Assembly: GCA_035487295.1 (NCBI GenBank)
Contig: DATHMH010000024.1
Location: forward strand, 143,502-207,501
Length of the DNA: 64,000 bases
Direction of reading: 5' to 3'
Origin: QIAW01 sp035487295
Lineage (GTDB): Bacteria > Acidobacteriota > Terriglobia > Terriglobales > Acidobacteriaceae
Shown: piece after piece, positions 45,362-55,536 of the stretch
Position numbering within the stretch: the first letter of the stretch is position 1
Layout: the number at the start of each line of letters is the position of its first letter
Notes under the pieces: generated by a model
Database searches by the model: none
What the model was told of the DNA's origin: nothing
Seen by the model: only the letters and a program-made list of their open reading frames with translations
Made by a program: the position numbers and the translations under genes

Positions 45362-48300
45362 ATGAAAATCGAACGACAGTCGAAACAAGGGCCACACACG
45401 GGTATTGCCAATCGCGTGTATTTTCAGAGCCCACTCTTTTTACAAGCAGTAGAACAATTCCGCTTGTTTGCGCTGGCGGTCTTCGCAGTCTTAGCCACGG
45501 CTTTGTTCCTGGCCACATTTGTACAGCCTGTCAGTGCACAAGACGTCTTCGGACGTATCTCGGGGACGGTTACAGATGCGCAGGGCGCCGTTATTCCAGA
45601 TGCGAACATCACGATTACCAACGAGCAAACGAAGCTCTCACGGACCCTTAAGACTAATGCCAACGGCTTCTATGTCACTGATGATGTGCCCGTGGGTATC
45701 TATACAGTAGGTGCGACCGCGCAACAGGGATTTAAAGCCTTCAAGAAGACGGGCAATAATTTATCTGCTGGCGTGCGCCTGACCGTTGACATAAAGCTGG
45801 AAGTCGGCGACACGACCGATGTCATAGAGGTCAGTGCGACTGGCGAGACGGTCAACACTGTCTCCGGCGAATTGGCACGAAACGTGGATGCCAAGCAGGT
45901 GCAGAGTTTGGCCCTGAATCAGCGCAACTATGTGCAGTTGGTTTCGCTGATTCCGGGCGCGGCTCTTACCTCCTTCGACCAGCAGGCGCTGACAACAGGT
46001 ATGTCGACCACGGCCTCCAGCGTCAACGGCCATCGCACGGATGGCAACAATTTCACCGTTGACGGCGGCTTCAACCTGGACGCAGGCTCCAATGGCACCC
46101 AGCTCAACAACGTTGGCATTGATTTTATCCAGGAGGTTTCCGTCAAGACCTCCAACTTTTCCGCCGAGTACGGGCGCAATGACGGCGCCTCGGTCAACGT
46201 GGTGACCCGCAGCGGAGGCAACGACTACCACGGCGGCGCATTTGAATTCATTCGCAATGATGTAACCGACGCAATCAGCCCTGGCGCCAAGCTCGGCGTT
46301 ATTGCTCCTGGCACTACCATCAAGCAATTGAAACCTCCTCTCCGCTTCAACGATTTCGGATGGAACTTTGGCGGCCCCATCATCCATCAGAAATTGTTCT
46401 TCTTCGTCGGAGAGGAGTGGAAGCGTATCCGCCAGGGTCAAAAACCCCAGCAGCTTCAGCTTCCCACAACCGCTGAGATCGCCGGTAACTTCAGCGATGT
46501 GCTTCCTGCTAGTTCAGGAGGACCGCTAGCGAAAGGAGGAGTATTGCTCAAGACGCCTCCGAATGCTCCGCCAGGCTGCACGATTACCCTCAACGTAATT
46601 TCACCCCAGTGCATCACCCCCGATGGCGCGGCCATTGCCGCAGTCTATGCCAAGATGGCGGGGGTGGCCTCCACGTTCAATAACGCGGTTGCGATTAACA
46701 ACGCGCTGTTTCAACCCGGCGGCCCGCAGAACTGGCGTGAAGACATTGTTCGTGTCGACTACAAACCGAATAATGCGCACAGCCTCTTTTTCAGATATCT
46801 CCACGATGACCTTAATCTGATTGATGCCTTCGGGACCTTCTCTGGGCCCAACGGAAATGGGACCAACGTTCTTCCCACAACTCCCACGGACCGCATTCGT
46901 CCCGGGTACGGCATTCAGGGCGCCGATGTGTGGATCATCAGTCCGCATCTGATCAATGAGGCGAAACTGAATGTCTCCTGGAACAAGCAGCGCATTCCCC
47001 CAACGGGAACCACGTGGCTGCGCTCGACCTACGGCTTCCAGTTTCCCTCTGTTTTCCCCGCCGGATTTGGTGGAAGGTTCCCCAACGGAATTCCCAACGT
47101 CAGCTTCACCGGGCTCGGGGCGACGAATCCAACCTCGGGGCCCACGCAGTTCACGGGGCCATCTTTCTCGCTGCTGGCGCCTACCGTGGATATCAGCCCC
47201 ACCGATAACGTCACCTGGACTCTCGGAAAGCACACTTTGAAGTTCGGCGTGATGTATGCCCGCAACCGCAAGGACCAGAACTCGCGTCCGAATTCTCCGA
47301 ACGGAGTGATCAATTTTGCGGCCACCGCCACCAACAGTACAGGAGATCCCTTTGCTGACGCGCTCCTGGGGAACTTTAATACCTACACGCAGGTATCAGC
47401 CGACCCTGTCGGGCATTTCCGTTACAACAACACCGAGGCCTATGTCGACGACAGCTGGAAGGCTACCCGCAAGCTCAGCCTGGAAATTGGTCTTCGCTAT
47501 CAATACATCCCGGCGACCTACACGCAAGGGAACAACATCGTCAACTTTGTCCCAAATCTTTATGGTCCGGGCTTGACCTTGGTTGCCGACAAGAATGGTA
47601 ATTTCAACCTGCCTGCTCCTGGCAGTCCCTTTCTTAACCAGGGATTTGTCATTAATGGGCTAATACGTCCAGCTAACGTACCGGCAGACCAGTTGGTTCG
47701 TGTGCCTGGAGGAGACAGCGCTTTTGTGCTTGCTGTCCCGACGGGAGGTCCACGCGGCCTCTACGGAGGCAAAAACCTGTTCGCGCCACGTTTTGGCTTT
47801 TCGTTCTCGCCGTTTAACGATGACAAGACGGTGATTCGCGGCGGCTTTGGCATCTTCTACGACAAGCCCGAGGGCAATATCATCTTTGGGCAACCTGGCA
47901 TCGTGCCCTTTCTGCAGTCGGAGTCGTTTACCAATAGCAATTTGTCCAATATTACTGCCGGTAGCACAGCCATCCCCATCTCTACCATAAGCGCGGTAGA
48001 CTCGCACTTCAGAAACGCTTATTCCATGCAGTACAGCTTTGGCGTACAGCATGAGCTCCCCTATGGCGTCCTCATGGAAATAGCTTATGCAGGAGCTCAG
48101 GGACGGCACGAAGTACGCGAGCCTAACATCAATGTGCCCAGCTTCCCTGTGATCAACGCGACCTTTGCTGCCAATACTAATCCCAAAATTACGAACCTTG
48201 GTCAGGTTCAGGACAATCCTATTCGTCCCTTTGTGGGTTATGTAGACCTTCAGCAGTTTCGCAGTGACAGCAACTCCAACTACAACGGCTTACAGGTTTA

Positions 48301-49030
48301 TGCCAGCAAGCGTAAGGGCAATCTTCTCACCACGGTCAGCTATACCTGGTCGCGGGCACTGAGTGACACTGATGTCTACAATGCCAATACGGAACCGGAA
48401 TGCGCATTCACCTGCCAGCTTCCCAATGGACAATCCATTCCCTGGCAGCGCTACTACCGCGTACGGCCCTCCTTCGACCGCGCACATATCTTCGTGATCA
48501 GCTACGACTATGCTTTGCCCTTCTTCCAGGCACAGCAAGGTTTCATCGGCCATACGCTGGGAGGCTGGGAGCTGGGCGGCATAACCCGGGCCCAGACCGG
48601 CCAACCTCTCACAGTAACCGCCACGCAAGAGGTCGGGAACTTTAACTACACCAGACGTGCTGATATCGTGTCGGGCATGCCCATCTATTCCGGGTTTACC
48701 TGCCCTGCCACCTCCAGGTGTTGGTTTAATCCCGGCGCTTTTATTATGGCAAATACGGCTACGCAAACCGGACCGTTCAATCGGCCTGGTGACGCTCCTC
48801 AAGGAAACGTCATTGGCCCCGGCTATTACGACTGGGATATTTCGATACGCAAGCGCTTCAAGCTTCCCCGCGAAGGCATGGATCTGTTGTTCCAGACGGA
48901 TTTCTTCAATGCTTTCAACCGGGCGAATTGGGGTAATCCCGGCATAAGTGTTTCAGCAGGAGGTCTCGGCGTCATCAACTCATCGCAACCGCCGCGTCAG
49001 ATGCAGTTCGGCTTGAAGTTCGCCTTCTAA
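45362..49030 (+). CDS. TonB-dependent receptor, Oar-like with carboxypeptidase regulatory domain
   Basis: A 1222-residue outer-membrane protein. An extended N-terminus precedes a signal segment (FRLFALAVFAVLATALFLATFVQPVSAQ). A carboxypeptidase-regulatory-like/SusC-type domain follows (GRISGTVTDAQGAVIPDANITITNEQTKLSRTLKTNANGFY), then a plug domain (VDAKQVQSLALNQRNYVQLVSLIPGA, NFTVDGGFNLDAGS, VSVKTSNFSAEYGRNDGASVNVVTRSGGN) and a long beta-barrel ending in the C-terminal aromatic QMQFGLKFAF. Such Oar-like receptors are abundant in Acidobacteria and likely import large polysaccharide or peptide breakdown products, powered by TonB. No SusD partner is adjacent. The gene is flanked by decayed genes and followed by a large hairpin. 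Confidence 0.93.
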   Translation: MKIERQSKQGPHTGIANRVYFQSPLFLQAVEQFRLFALAVFAVLATALFLATFVQPVSAQDVFGRISGTVTDAQGAVIPDANITITNEQTKLSRTLKTNANGFYVTDDVPVGIYTVGATAQQGFKAFKKTGNNLSAGVRLTVDIKLEVGDTTDVIEVSATGETVNTVSGELARNVDAKQVQSLALNQRNYVQLVSLIPGAALTSFDQQALTTGMSTTASSVNGHRTDGNNFTVDGGFNLDAGSNGTQLNNVGIDFIQEVSVKTSNFSAEYGRNDGASVNVVTRSGGNDYHGGAFEFIRNDVTDAISPGAKLGVIAPGTTIKQLKPPLRFNDFGWNFGGPIIHQKLFFFVGEEWKRIRQGQKPQQLQLPTTAEIAGNFSDVLPASSGGPLAKGGVLLKTPPNAPPGCTITLNVISPQCITPDGAAIAAVYAKMAGVASTFNNAVAINNALFQPGGPQNWREDIVRVDYKPNNAHSLFFRYLHDDLNLIDAFGTFSGPNGNGTNVLPTTPTDRIRPGYGIQGADVWIISPHLINEAKLNVSWNKQRIPPTGTTWLRSTYGFQFPSVFPAGFGGRFPNGIPNVSFTGLGATNPTSGPTQFTGPSFSLLAPTVDISPTDNVTWTLGKHTLKFGVMYARNRKDQNSRPNSPNGVINFAATATNSTGDPFADALLGNFNTYTQVSADPVGHFRYNNTEAYVDDSWKATRKLSLEIGLRYQYIPATYTQGNNIVNFVPNLYGPGLTLVADKNGNFNLPAPGSPFLNQGFVINGLIRPANVPADQLVRVPGGDSAFVLAVPTGGPRGLYGGKNLFAPRFGFSFSPFNDDKTVIRGGFGIFYDKPEGNIIFGQPGIVPFLQSESFTNSNLSNITAGSTAIPISTISAVDSHFRNAYSMQYSFGVQHELPYGVLMEIAYAGAQGRHEVREPNINVPSFPVINATFAANTNPKITNLGQVQDNPIRPFVGYVDLQQFRSDSNSNYNGLQVYASKRKGNLLTTVSYTWSRALSDTDVYNANTEPECAFTCQLPNGQSIPWQRYYRVRPSFDRAHIFVISYDYALPFFQAQQGFIGHTLGGWELGGITRAQTGQPLTVTATQEVGNFNYTRRADIVSGMPIYSGFTCPATSRCWFNPGAFIMANTATQTGPFNRPGDAPQGNVIGPGYYDWDISIRKRFKLPREGMDLLFQTDFFNAFNRANWGNPGISVSAGGLGVINSSQPPRQMQFGLKFAF

Positions 49031-49041
49031 GCTATCGGAGG

Positions 49042-49078
49042 ACTCTGTTGCGAGAACCTGTAGTTCTCGCAACAGAGT
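49042..49078. terminator. Perfect 16-bp hairpin after the TonB-dependent receptor
   Basis: Arms 49042-49057 (ACTCTGTTGCGAGAAC) and 49063-49078 pair exactly around a five-base loop, 12 bases after the receptor stop. There is no extended T-run, but the strength and placement suggest a transcript-stabilising or termination structure. Confidence 0.7.
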
Positions 49079-49309
49079 TCCAGGTAGCCGTCGACATTAA
49101 CCGGTGGGGAGGCAGCTCACATGTTACCCCCGGAATTGATGTCAAACCCAGCTCCTCCGCGCCGCGAAAACGCGGCGATTACCCCGCCTGCGTCGGCGCC
49201 GATTGTGGATCCTGTGCCGGCCTCCAGCTCCGCCGCCGGTTTCGTCGCGCGCTTCTTACCCGGCTGCCAGTCTCGCAGGCGAAGGAATGGCTGCTCGATC
49301 AGATAATTA

Positions 49310-49415
49310 AGACCCAGCGGCGTCGTGCTGTTCACGGCCAGTTCACTTCTTTGTGGAATTGCTCCCAGTCTTGGCTTGCTCATCTTTTTCCGCGTTCTTC
49401 AAAGCCCGGATAATG
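49310..49415 (+). pseudogene. Relic of an MFS (DHA2/EmrB-like) transporter
   Basis: The frame reads LRPSGVVLFTASSLLCGIAP, then SLGLLIFFRVLQ. This is a characteristic DHA2/EmrB motif (LFTxSSxLCGxAPxLxxLIxFRVLQG). An in-frame TAA is immediately upstream and the sequence loses similarity right after LQ. Only about 35 residues remain. The stretch 49080-49300 before it has no recognised match. Confidence 0.7.
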
Positions 49416-49433
49416 TGGATTCTGGAGTCGCGT

Positions 49434-50477
49434 CTAATGCCCCGGCCCTTCCCGGGTCTGAACCTTTCCGCGGAACATACGGTATACGAAAACAAAGTAC
49501 GCGATGGCCAGCGCCATGCCAAAGCTCCACCAGATCAAGCCGATGGAAAGGGAGTGTTCGCCGCTGGCGGCATTGAATACGGTTATGTTCAGGGAAGGAT
49601 CGGTGGTGGAGACCAATAGATTGGGATAAACTCCTGCCGCCGCGCCCACCAGCATGAAGACCAGGTAGCTGCTGGAGGAAAGAAATGCGGCTTTATCCGC
49701 TCCCCTCCTGCGAAAAATCAGCATGGCAGCCAGGCTGGCGGCCACGCCCAGTGGGACCACAAAAAATACCGGGAACTTTTTGTAATTGTTCAGCAGTTCG
49801 GGATGAATGAGAAGTGTAGCTGTCAGACTCACCAGGGTCACGGCCACCAGCACCGGCCACAACCGAGCCGCCACATCCCGGGCGCGCAGATTAAGGTCTG
49901 CTTCCGTTTTCAAGGCCACATAGTGAGCGCCATGAATGGTGAGCGCCACCAGGGCTACGACCCCTGCAATGACGGTATACCAATCCAGAATGCCGGGTTG
50001 CGGACCGACGCGCCAGTTCGTCCAGAGCGGAAGAAAGAAGTAACCGTCTTGCTGCAGCGGAACTCCCCGCAACACGTTCCCCAGGGCAGCGCCGAAAAAA
50101 ATAGTGAGCAAGATGCTGGAAATACCGAAGCAGCCATCGAAGAAGCCGCGCCACACCGGAGAATCCAGGTGCATGCGCAATTCAATTCCGATGCCGCGAA
50201 AGATCAGCAGCCACAGCACGATCGTGAGCGGAAGATAGAAGCCGCTGAATCCTGAGGCGTAGAGCAGAGGGAATGCAAAGTACAGAGTTCCACCTCCGGC
50301 GAGGAGCCATACTTCGTTGCCATCCCAAACCGGGCCGATGGTTCGAATCACAGTCTGGCGCTCCTGCTCGGTTTTTGCAATCAGCAAATGGAGCACCCCG
50401 GCGCCGAGATCGAAGCCGTCAAGAACGACATAGCCGGTAATCATGATTGCGACCAGCAAAAACCATGTCAGTAGCAT
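49434..50477 (-). CDS. cydB: Cytochrome bd-type quinol oxidase subunit II
   Basis: Start at 50477 (MLLTWFLLVAIMITGYVVLDGFDLGAG) after an AAGGAGAGG site; an in-frame start 12 codons upstream is weaker. The 347-residue protein has eight to nine transmembrane helices and the CydB signatures GYVVLDGFDLGAGVLHL, RTIGPVWDGNEVWLLAGGGTLYFAFP and WRGFFDGCFGISSILLTIFFGAALGN. CydB pairs with CydA in a quinol-to-oxygen oxidase that works at low oxygen. It is directly downstream of cydA (10-base gap). No cydX-like small subunit was recognised. Confidence 0.95.
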   Translation of the reverse strand: MLLTWFLLVAIMITGYVVLDGFDLGAGVLHLLIAKTEQERQTVIRTIGPVWDGNEVWLLAGGGTLYFAFPLLYASGFSGFYLPLTIVLWLLIFRGIGIELRMHLDSPVWRGFFDGCFGISSILLTIFFGAALGNVLRGVPLQQDGYFFLPLWTNWRVGPQPGILDWYTVIAGVVALVALTIHGAHYVALKTEADLNLRARDVAARLWPVLVAVTLVSLTATLLIHPELLNNYKKFPVFFVVPLGVAASLAAMLIFRRRGADKAAFLSSSSYLVFMLVGAAAGVYPNLLVSTTDPSLNITVFNAASGEHSLSIGLIWWSFGMALAIAYFVFVYRMFRGKVQTREGPGH

Positions 50478-50487
50478 TGACCTCTCC

Positions 50488-51849
50488 TTACACTGAGATG
50501 GGTAATCCTGCATTTACGCCGCTGCCTGCGCTGATGGCCGGGCCTTGCGCAATCTCGCGGTGAACCAGAAAGAGAAAAAGGATTGCCAACAAGCCATAGA
50601 TGCCCATGAACCCCAGCAACGTAAACAGTCCGTTCCCGGCGTTAACATATTTCGAGTACCCCTCAGCGGTGCGCATGAGACCGTAGACCAGCCAGGGCTG
50701 ACGTCCAACTTCTGCTGTCATCCAGCCAGCCGTGTTGGCGATGTAAGGAAACGGGAGGCTGAGCATCAGCACCCAGAGCATCCAGCGCGTGTGGAACAGT
50801 TTGTTGCGCCAAAGCAGGAACCCGGCAACCATCATGATGGCAACAAAGATTGTTCCCAGACCGGCCATGATGTGGTAGCTGTAATACAGCAGCGGAATGT
50901 TGGTCGGCCACTCATCTTTGGGAAACTCGTTCAGTCCTCTCACCTCAGCCGTGGTGGTGCCGTAGATCAGAAAGCTAAGGACCTTGTTCACCATGAACGG
51001 ATTATCAATCTGCTCGTGCTCTACATCGGGCTGGCCCATAATGACGATGGGCGCTCCTTTTTCAGTTTTAAAAAGACCTTCCATAGCAGCGGTCGTGACC
51101 GGCTGGTATCTCGCCATGTACTTTCCATGCAGGTCGCCTGTAGGAAAAATCTGAAGAATACAGAAGATCAATCCCGCGATCACGCCCACTCGCAAACAGA
51201 TATGAGCATGTTCGGTAAATTTGCCGTCGAGCAGGTAAAAGGCGCCGACCGCCGACATGACAAAAGCCCCGGTAATCACGGCGCCGCTCATGTTATGCGC
51301 ATACTGGAGCAGCGCCCAGGGATTGAACAACAGCCCCCAAAAGCTGCTGACCTGATAAGAGCCGTCAGCCATGCGCTCGTAAGCGACGGGGTGCTGCATC
51401 CAGGCGTCAGTGACGATGATGAAGAAGCCTGAGAGCCACGACCCCAGGAACACCAGCACGGCGGACCACCAATGGCCCCAGGCACTGAGGCGTTTCTCAC
51501 CGTAGAGAAACAGGCCAAGGAACGCAGATTCCAGAAAAAAGGAGAACACGCCTTCCATCACCAATGGCTGTCCTATCACGCCTCCGGTGACCCGGGAGAA
51601 ATGAGACCAGTTGGTGCCAAACTGGAACTCCATGGGAATTCCGGTTACGACGCCCATAATGAAATTGATACCGAAGATTTTTGCCCAGAAACGCGCCGCC
51701 TGATTATAGTTTTCGTTTCCGGTCCCAAGCGCCACGGTTTTCATCGCCACAATCAGCGGCGCGAGTCCCATGGTCAGTTGTGGAAACAAATAGTGGAATG
51801 TAATAGTGAAAGCAAAGTGAAGACGGTGGACGATAAGAGCATGGTCCAA
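50488..51849 (-). CDS. cydA: Cytochrome bd-type quinol oxidase subunit I
   Basis: A 453-residue protein with nine predicted transmembrane helices. It has His19 (FHYLFPQLTMG; axial heme ligand), MEGVFSFFLESAFLGLFLYGEKRLS (with the conserved Glu residues), and VGRQPWLVYGLMRTAEG; the quinol-binding Q-loop is short, as in the CIO-type/short-Q-loop group. It is the first gene of the cydAB pair. Confidence 0.95.
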   Translation of the reverse strand: MDHALIVHRLHFAFTITFHYLFPQLTMGLAPLIVAMKTVALGTGNENYNQAARFWAKIFGINFIMGVVTGIPMEFQFGTNWSHFSRVTGGVIGQPLVMEGVFSFFLESAFLGLFLYGEKRLSAWGHWWSAVLVFLGSWLSGFFIIVTDAWMQHPVAYERMADGSYQVSSFWGLLFNPWALLQYAHNMSGAVITGAFVMSAVGAFYLLDGKFTEHAHICLRVGVIAGLIFCILQIFPTGDLHGKYMARYQPVTTAAMEGLFKTEKGAPIVIMGQPDVEHEQIDNPFMVNKVLSFLIYGTTTAEVRGLNEFPKDEWPTNIPLLYYSYHIMAGLGTIFVAIMMVAGFLLWRNKLFHTRWMLWVLMLSLPFPYIANTAGWMTAEVGRQPWLVYGLMRTAEGYSKYVNAGNGLFTLLGFMGIYGLLAILFLFLVHREIAQGPAISAGSGVNAGLPISV

Positions 51850-51895
51850 ACTGCACCTCTTTCAATCTTGCAGCGCATGAAGACACGGATACAGT

Positions 51896-52050
51896 TTAGG
51901 GGACAGTCTCCCCTTCCCACAACCGGTGTTCGGTGCGGTCCTTGCCGCTTCGTTTGGCGGAATACATCGCTGCGTCAGCTACCGCCAATGTCTTTTCAGC
52001 CGACGATGGAGGAGTGGCGAAGGTAACTACATTAAATGGCCGTCGGTGAC
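51896..52050 (-). pseudogene. Relic of a GGDEF (diguanylate cyclase) gene, C-terminal fragment
   Basis: The minus frame reads NVVTFATPPSSAEKTLAVAD, then AAMYSAKRSGKDRTEHRL and ends with a stop at 51896. This matches the last section of GGDEF domains (xxADxALYxAKxxGRNR). The preceding 15 or so codons do not continue as GGDEF and the GGDEF signature loop itself is missing. It lies between cydA and the DUF5335-like gene and is not functional as a cyclase. Confidence 0.75.
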
Positions 52051-52116
52051 GAGCATTCATTGATCTTAATGGTAAGCAAAAGGCAAGGTACGCAGCCAAA
52101 TTTGGAGGCCGAGAAG

Positions 52117-52527
52117 CTAGGCGGCGCTTTCATCCTGCTTTTTTGAGCGGCTCACCGGCCGGAGTTCAACCAAAGTCGTGCTGCCATCCTCATCTACAAC
52201 TTCAATAATTTCCTCAGCGCGAGATTCGTCACGCTTGACCAGAATTCTGGTGGGCCTTTGCACGGTGTGAGTCACATCGTCATCAGGCTCTCCGCCCGTC
52301 TCAACATAGACGCGCGCTTTCCGGGTCACACGGTCGATGCTGATTCCCTGAAACTTTGCTTTTTCAACTTCAACCCGAGTGCCGGCTTCATCTTTAACGA
52401 TAATGCGGACCGGGTAGCCATCATGTAGCCGGCTAAAGTCGTCGAGGAATGACATCCAATCTTTTTTGTCGATTTCCACTTCTTCTTGCCCGGAATTCTG
52501 GGATTTCAGCTTATTTGTTTCTTCCAT
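52117..52527 (-). CDS. DUF5335-like protein
   Basis: Starting at ATG 52527 (GAGGAA eight bases upstream) the 136-residue protein has an acidic N-terminus, then IDKKDWMSFLDDFSRLHDGYPVRIIVKD and KFQGISIDRVTRKARVYVETGG, the pattern of DUF5335 proteins, ending in RILVKRDESRAEEIIEVVDEDGSTTLVELRP. No signal peptide. Function unknown. It is divergent from the suf regulator. Confidence 0.65.
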   Translation of the reverse strand: MEETNKLKSQNSGQEEVEIDKKDWMSFLDDFSRLHDGYPVRIIVKDEAGTRVEVEKAKFQGISIDRVTRKARVYVETGGEPDDDVTHTVQRPTRILVKRDESRAEEIIEVVDEDGSTTLVELRPVSRSKKQDESAA

Positions 52528-52690
52528 GACAGTAGTTCCTCGTTCCTGCAAGTAATGAATGTTGGAACCAACTTAACTTTACCCAGTTGCCCCCCTCTAC
52601 ATCCCAATCTCAGCTCTGGAAATCGCTGCGGGGCCGCTCGTTGGTGTGTGTCGCCAGAAATGCTCTCCAGTCTTGTAAGCCGGGAATAAA

Positions 52691-52725
52691 TTGATTACAA
52701 TTAAATGGTACTAAATATGTACTAT
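52691..52725 (+). promoter_or_regulatory. Candidate promoter/operator of the suf operon
   Basis: An AT-rich region with TTGATT (52691-52696) and the dyad ATGGTAC-7 bases-GTACTAT (52705-52725; six of seven arm positions pair). The dyad is a plausible binding site for the Rrf2 regulator encoded 60 bases downstream, which would autoregulate the operon. The exact -10 is uncertain. Confidence 0.45.
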
Positions 52726-52785
52726 TTTGATTCATAGGTTTGAAGGGTCCCTACGAAAGGCCCTTCGGAGGCGAAATCGTAAGCG

Positions 52786-53264
52786 ATGATCAGACTTGGC
52801 AAACTTACCGACTATGGATTGGTCCTCATGACCTACATTGCTCGGCACAAAGACCACCCTTTGCACGCGGCGCGAGACCTGGCTCAAGAGTCGCGGCTTC
52901 CGCTGCCGACCGTGAGCAAGGTTTTGAAGCTGCTGGTGCAGAGCGGGCTCCTGGTTTCCCATCGCGGCATCAAAGGTGGGTATAGCCTGGCAAAAGAGCC
53001 GCAGGATATCTCTATCGCTGAAATGGTGGCGGCGCTGGAGGGGCCTATTGCGCTCACCGAGTGCAGCACAGATATTTCAGGCCTCTGTGAGCTGGAACGC
53101 TGCTGCCCTATCAAGGCGAACCAGCGGATTATCAGCCAGGTAGTACGAGGGGCGTTGGAACACGTGATGCTGTCTGATCTGGTACAGCCGATGCAGCTTA
53201 AAGCCGTCAAGGACGCGCGCGGCAATCTGGTGCCAACCATTGGTTATGTTTCAGGGAGAGTGCA

Positions 53265-53268
<4 letters not shown>
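52786..53268 (+). CDS. Rrf2 family Fe-S cluster-sensing regulator of the suf operon
   Basis: A 160-residue Rrf2 protein: winged helix-turn-helix (MIRLGKLTDYGLVLMTYIAR to SRLPLPTVSKVLKLLVQSGLLVSHRGIKGGYSLAKEPQDIS) and four Cys (C93, C101, C106, C107 in ECSTDISGLCELERCCPI), probably ligating a [2Fe-2S] or [4Fe-4S] cluster. The pattern EGPIALTECS matches the SUF regulator subgroup of Rrf2. Its stop overlaps the sufB start (ATGA), so it is co-translated with the operon it controls. A dyad lies upstream (52705-52725). Confidence 0.93.
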
Positions 53269-54722
<1,454 letters not shown>

Positions 54723-54762
54723 AACTCCAAAACATTTTGAAAAACAGCGAGTGAAAAGATTG

Positions 54763-55527
54763 ATGAATCTACTGGAAATCAAGAACCTGCACGTCAACGT
54801 GGATAACCACGAAATCCTCAAGGGCATCGACCTGAAAGTAAATGCCGGCGAGGTGCACTCCATCATGGGGCCGAACGGCTCGGGCAAGAGCACGCTGGCC
54901 CAGGTGCTCGCCCGGCGAGAGAGCTATAACGTCACCGCGGGCGAGGCGCTGTTTAACGGCAAAGACCTGCTTGCCATGAAACCGGAAGAGGCTGCGTGCG
55001 AAGGCATCTTCATGGCATTTCAATATCCGGTGGAGATTCCCGGCATCAGCAACGCCTATTTCCTGCGTTCGGCGCTGAATGCCATCCGCAAATATCAGGG
55101 AGTGGAAGAGCTGGATGCCATGGACTTTCTGCCCATGTTCCGCGAAAAACTCAAGCTGCTGGAAATGGACGAGAAGCTCATGAACCGCTCAGTCAACGAA
55201 GCCTTCTCGGGTGGCGAGAAAAAACGCAACGAGATTCTGCAGATGGCAATGCTGCAACCCAAACTCGCCCTGCTCGATGAGACCGACTCGGGCCTGGATA
55301 TTGACGCGCTCAGAATCGTAGCCAGCGGCGTCAATACAATGCGCAGCCCGGAGCGAGCTATCGTTCTGGTTACGCACTATCAGCGGCTGCTGGATTACAT
55401 TGTCCCCGATTTCGTGCACGTGCTGATCAACGGCCGCATTGTGCGTTCCGGCGGTCCTGAGCTGGCGCTGGAGCTGGAAGAAAAAGGATACGCTTCGACA
55501 GAAGCGGAAGCACAACAGGCAGTCTAA
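54763..55527 (+). CDS. sufC: Fe-S assembly ATPase SufC
   Basis: Start at ATG 54763 (MNLLEIKNLHVNVDNHEILKGI) fits SufC homologues; upstream in-frame TTG codons are non-homologous. The 254-residue ABC ATPase has Walker A GPNGSGKST, signature FSGGEKKRNEILQMA, Walker B ALLDETDSGLD and H-loop VTHYQR, with the SufC-specific MAFQYPVEIPGISNAYFLRSALNA loop. It drives SufBCD assembly by ATP hydrolysis. Confidence 0.97.
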   Translation: MNLLEIKNLHVNVDNHEILKGIDLKVNAGEVHSIMGPNGSGKSTLAQVLARRESYNVTAGEALFNGKDLLAMKPEEAACEGIFMAFQYPVEIPGISNAYFLRSALNAIRKYQGVEELDAMDFLPMFREKLKLLEMDEKLMNRSVNEAFSGGEKKRNEILQMAMLQPKLALLDETDSGLDIDALRIVASGVNTMRSPERAIVLVTHYQRLLDYIVPDFVHVLINGRIVRSGGPELALELEEKGYASTEAEAQQAV

Positions 55528-55536
55528 GAGCCGGCG

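Noticed and set aside
45761..46441. 226-codon minus-strand frame opposite the TonB receptor
   Set aside because: Shadow of the plug domain of the receptor.
49117..49383. 88-codon minus-strand frame between the receptor and cydB
   Set aside because: No family match; part of it overlaps the better supported MFS relic on the + strand.
44532..52116. Possibility of a mobile element carrying the TonB receptor
   Set aside because: No transposase, integrase, direct target repeats or att-like sequences were seen at the edges; relics alone do not prove insertion.
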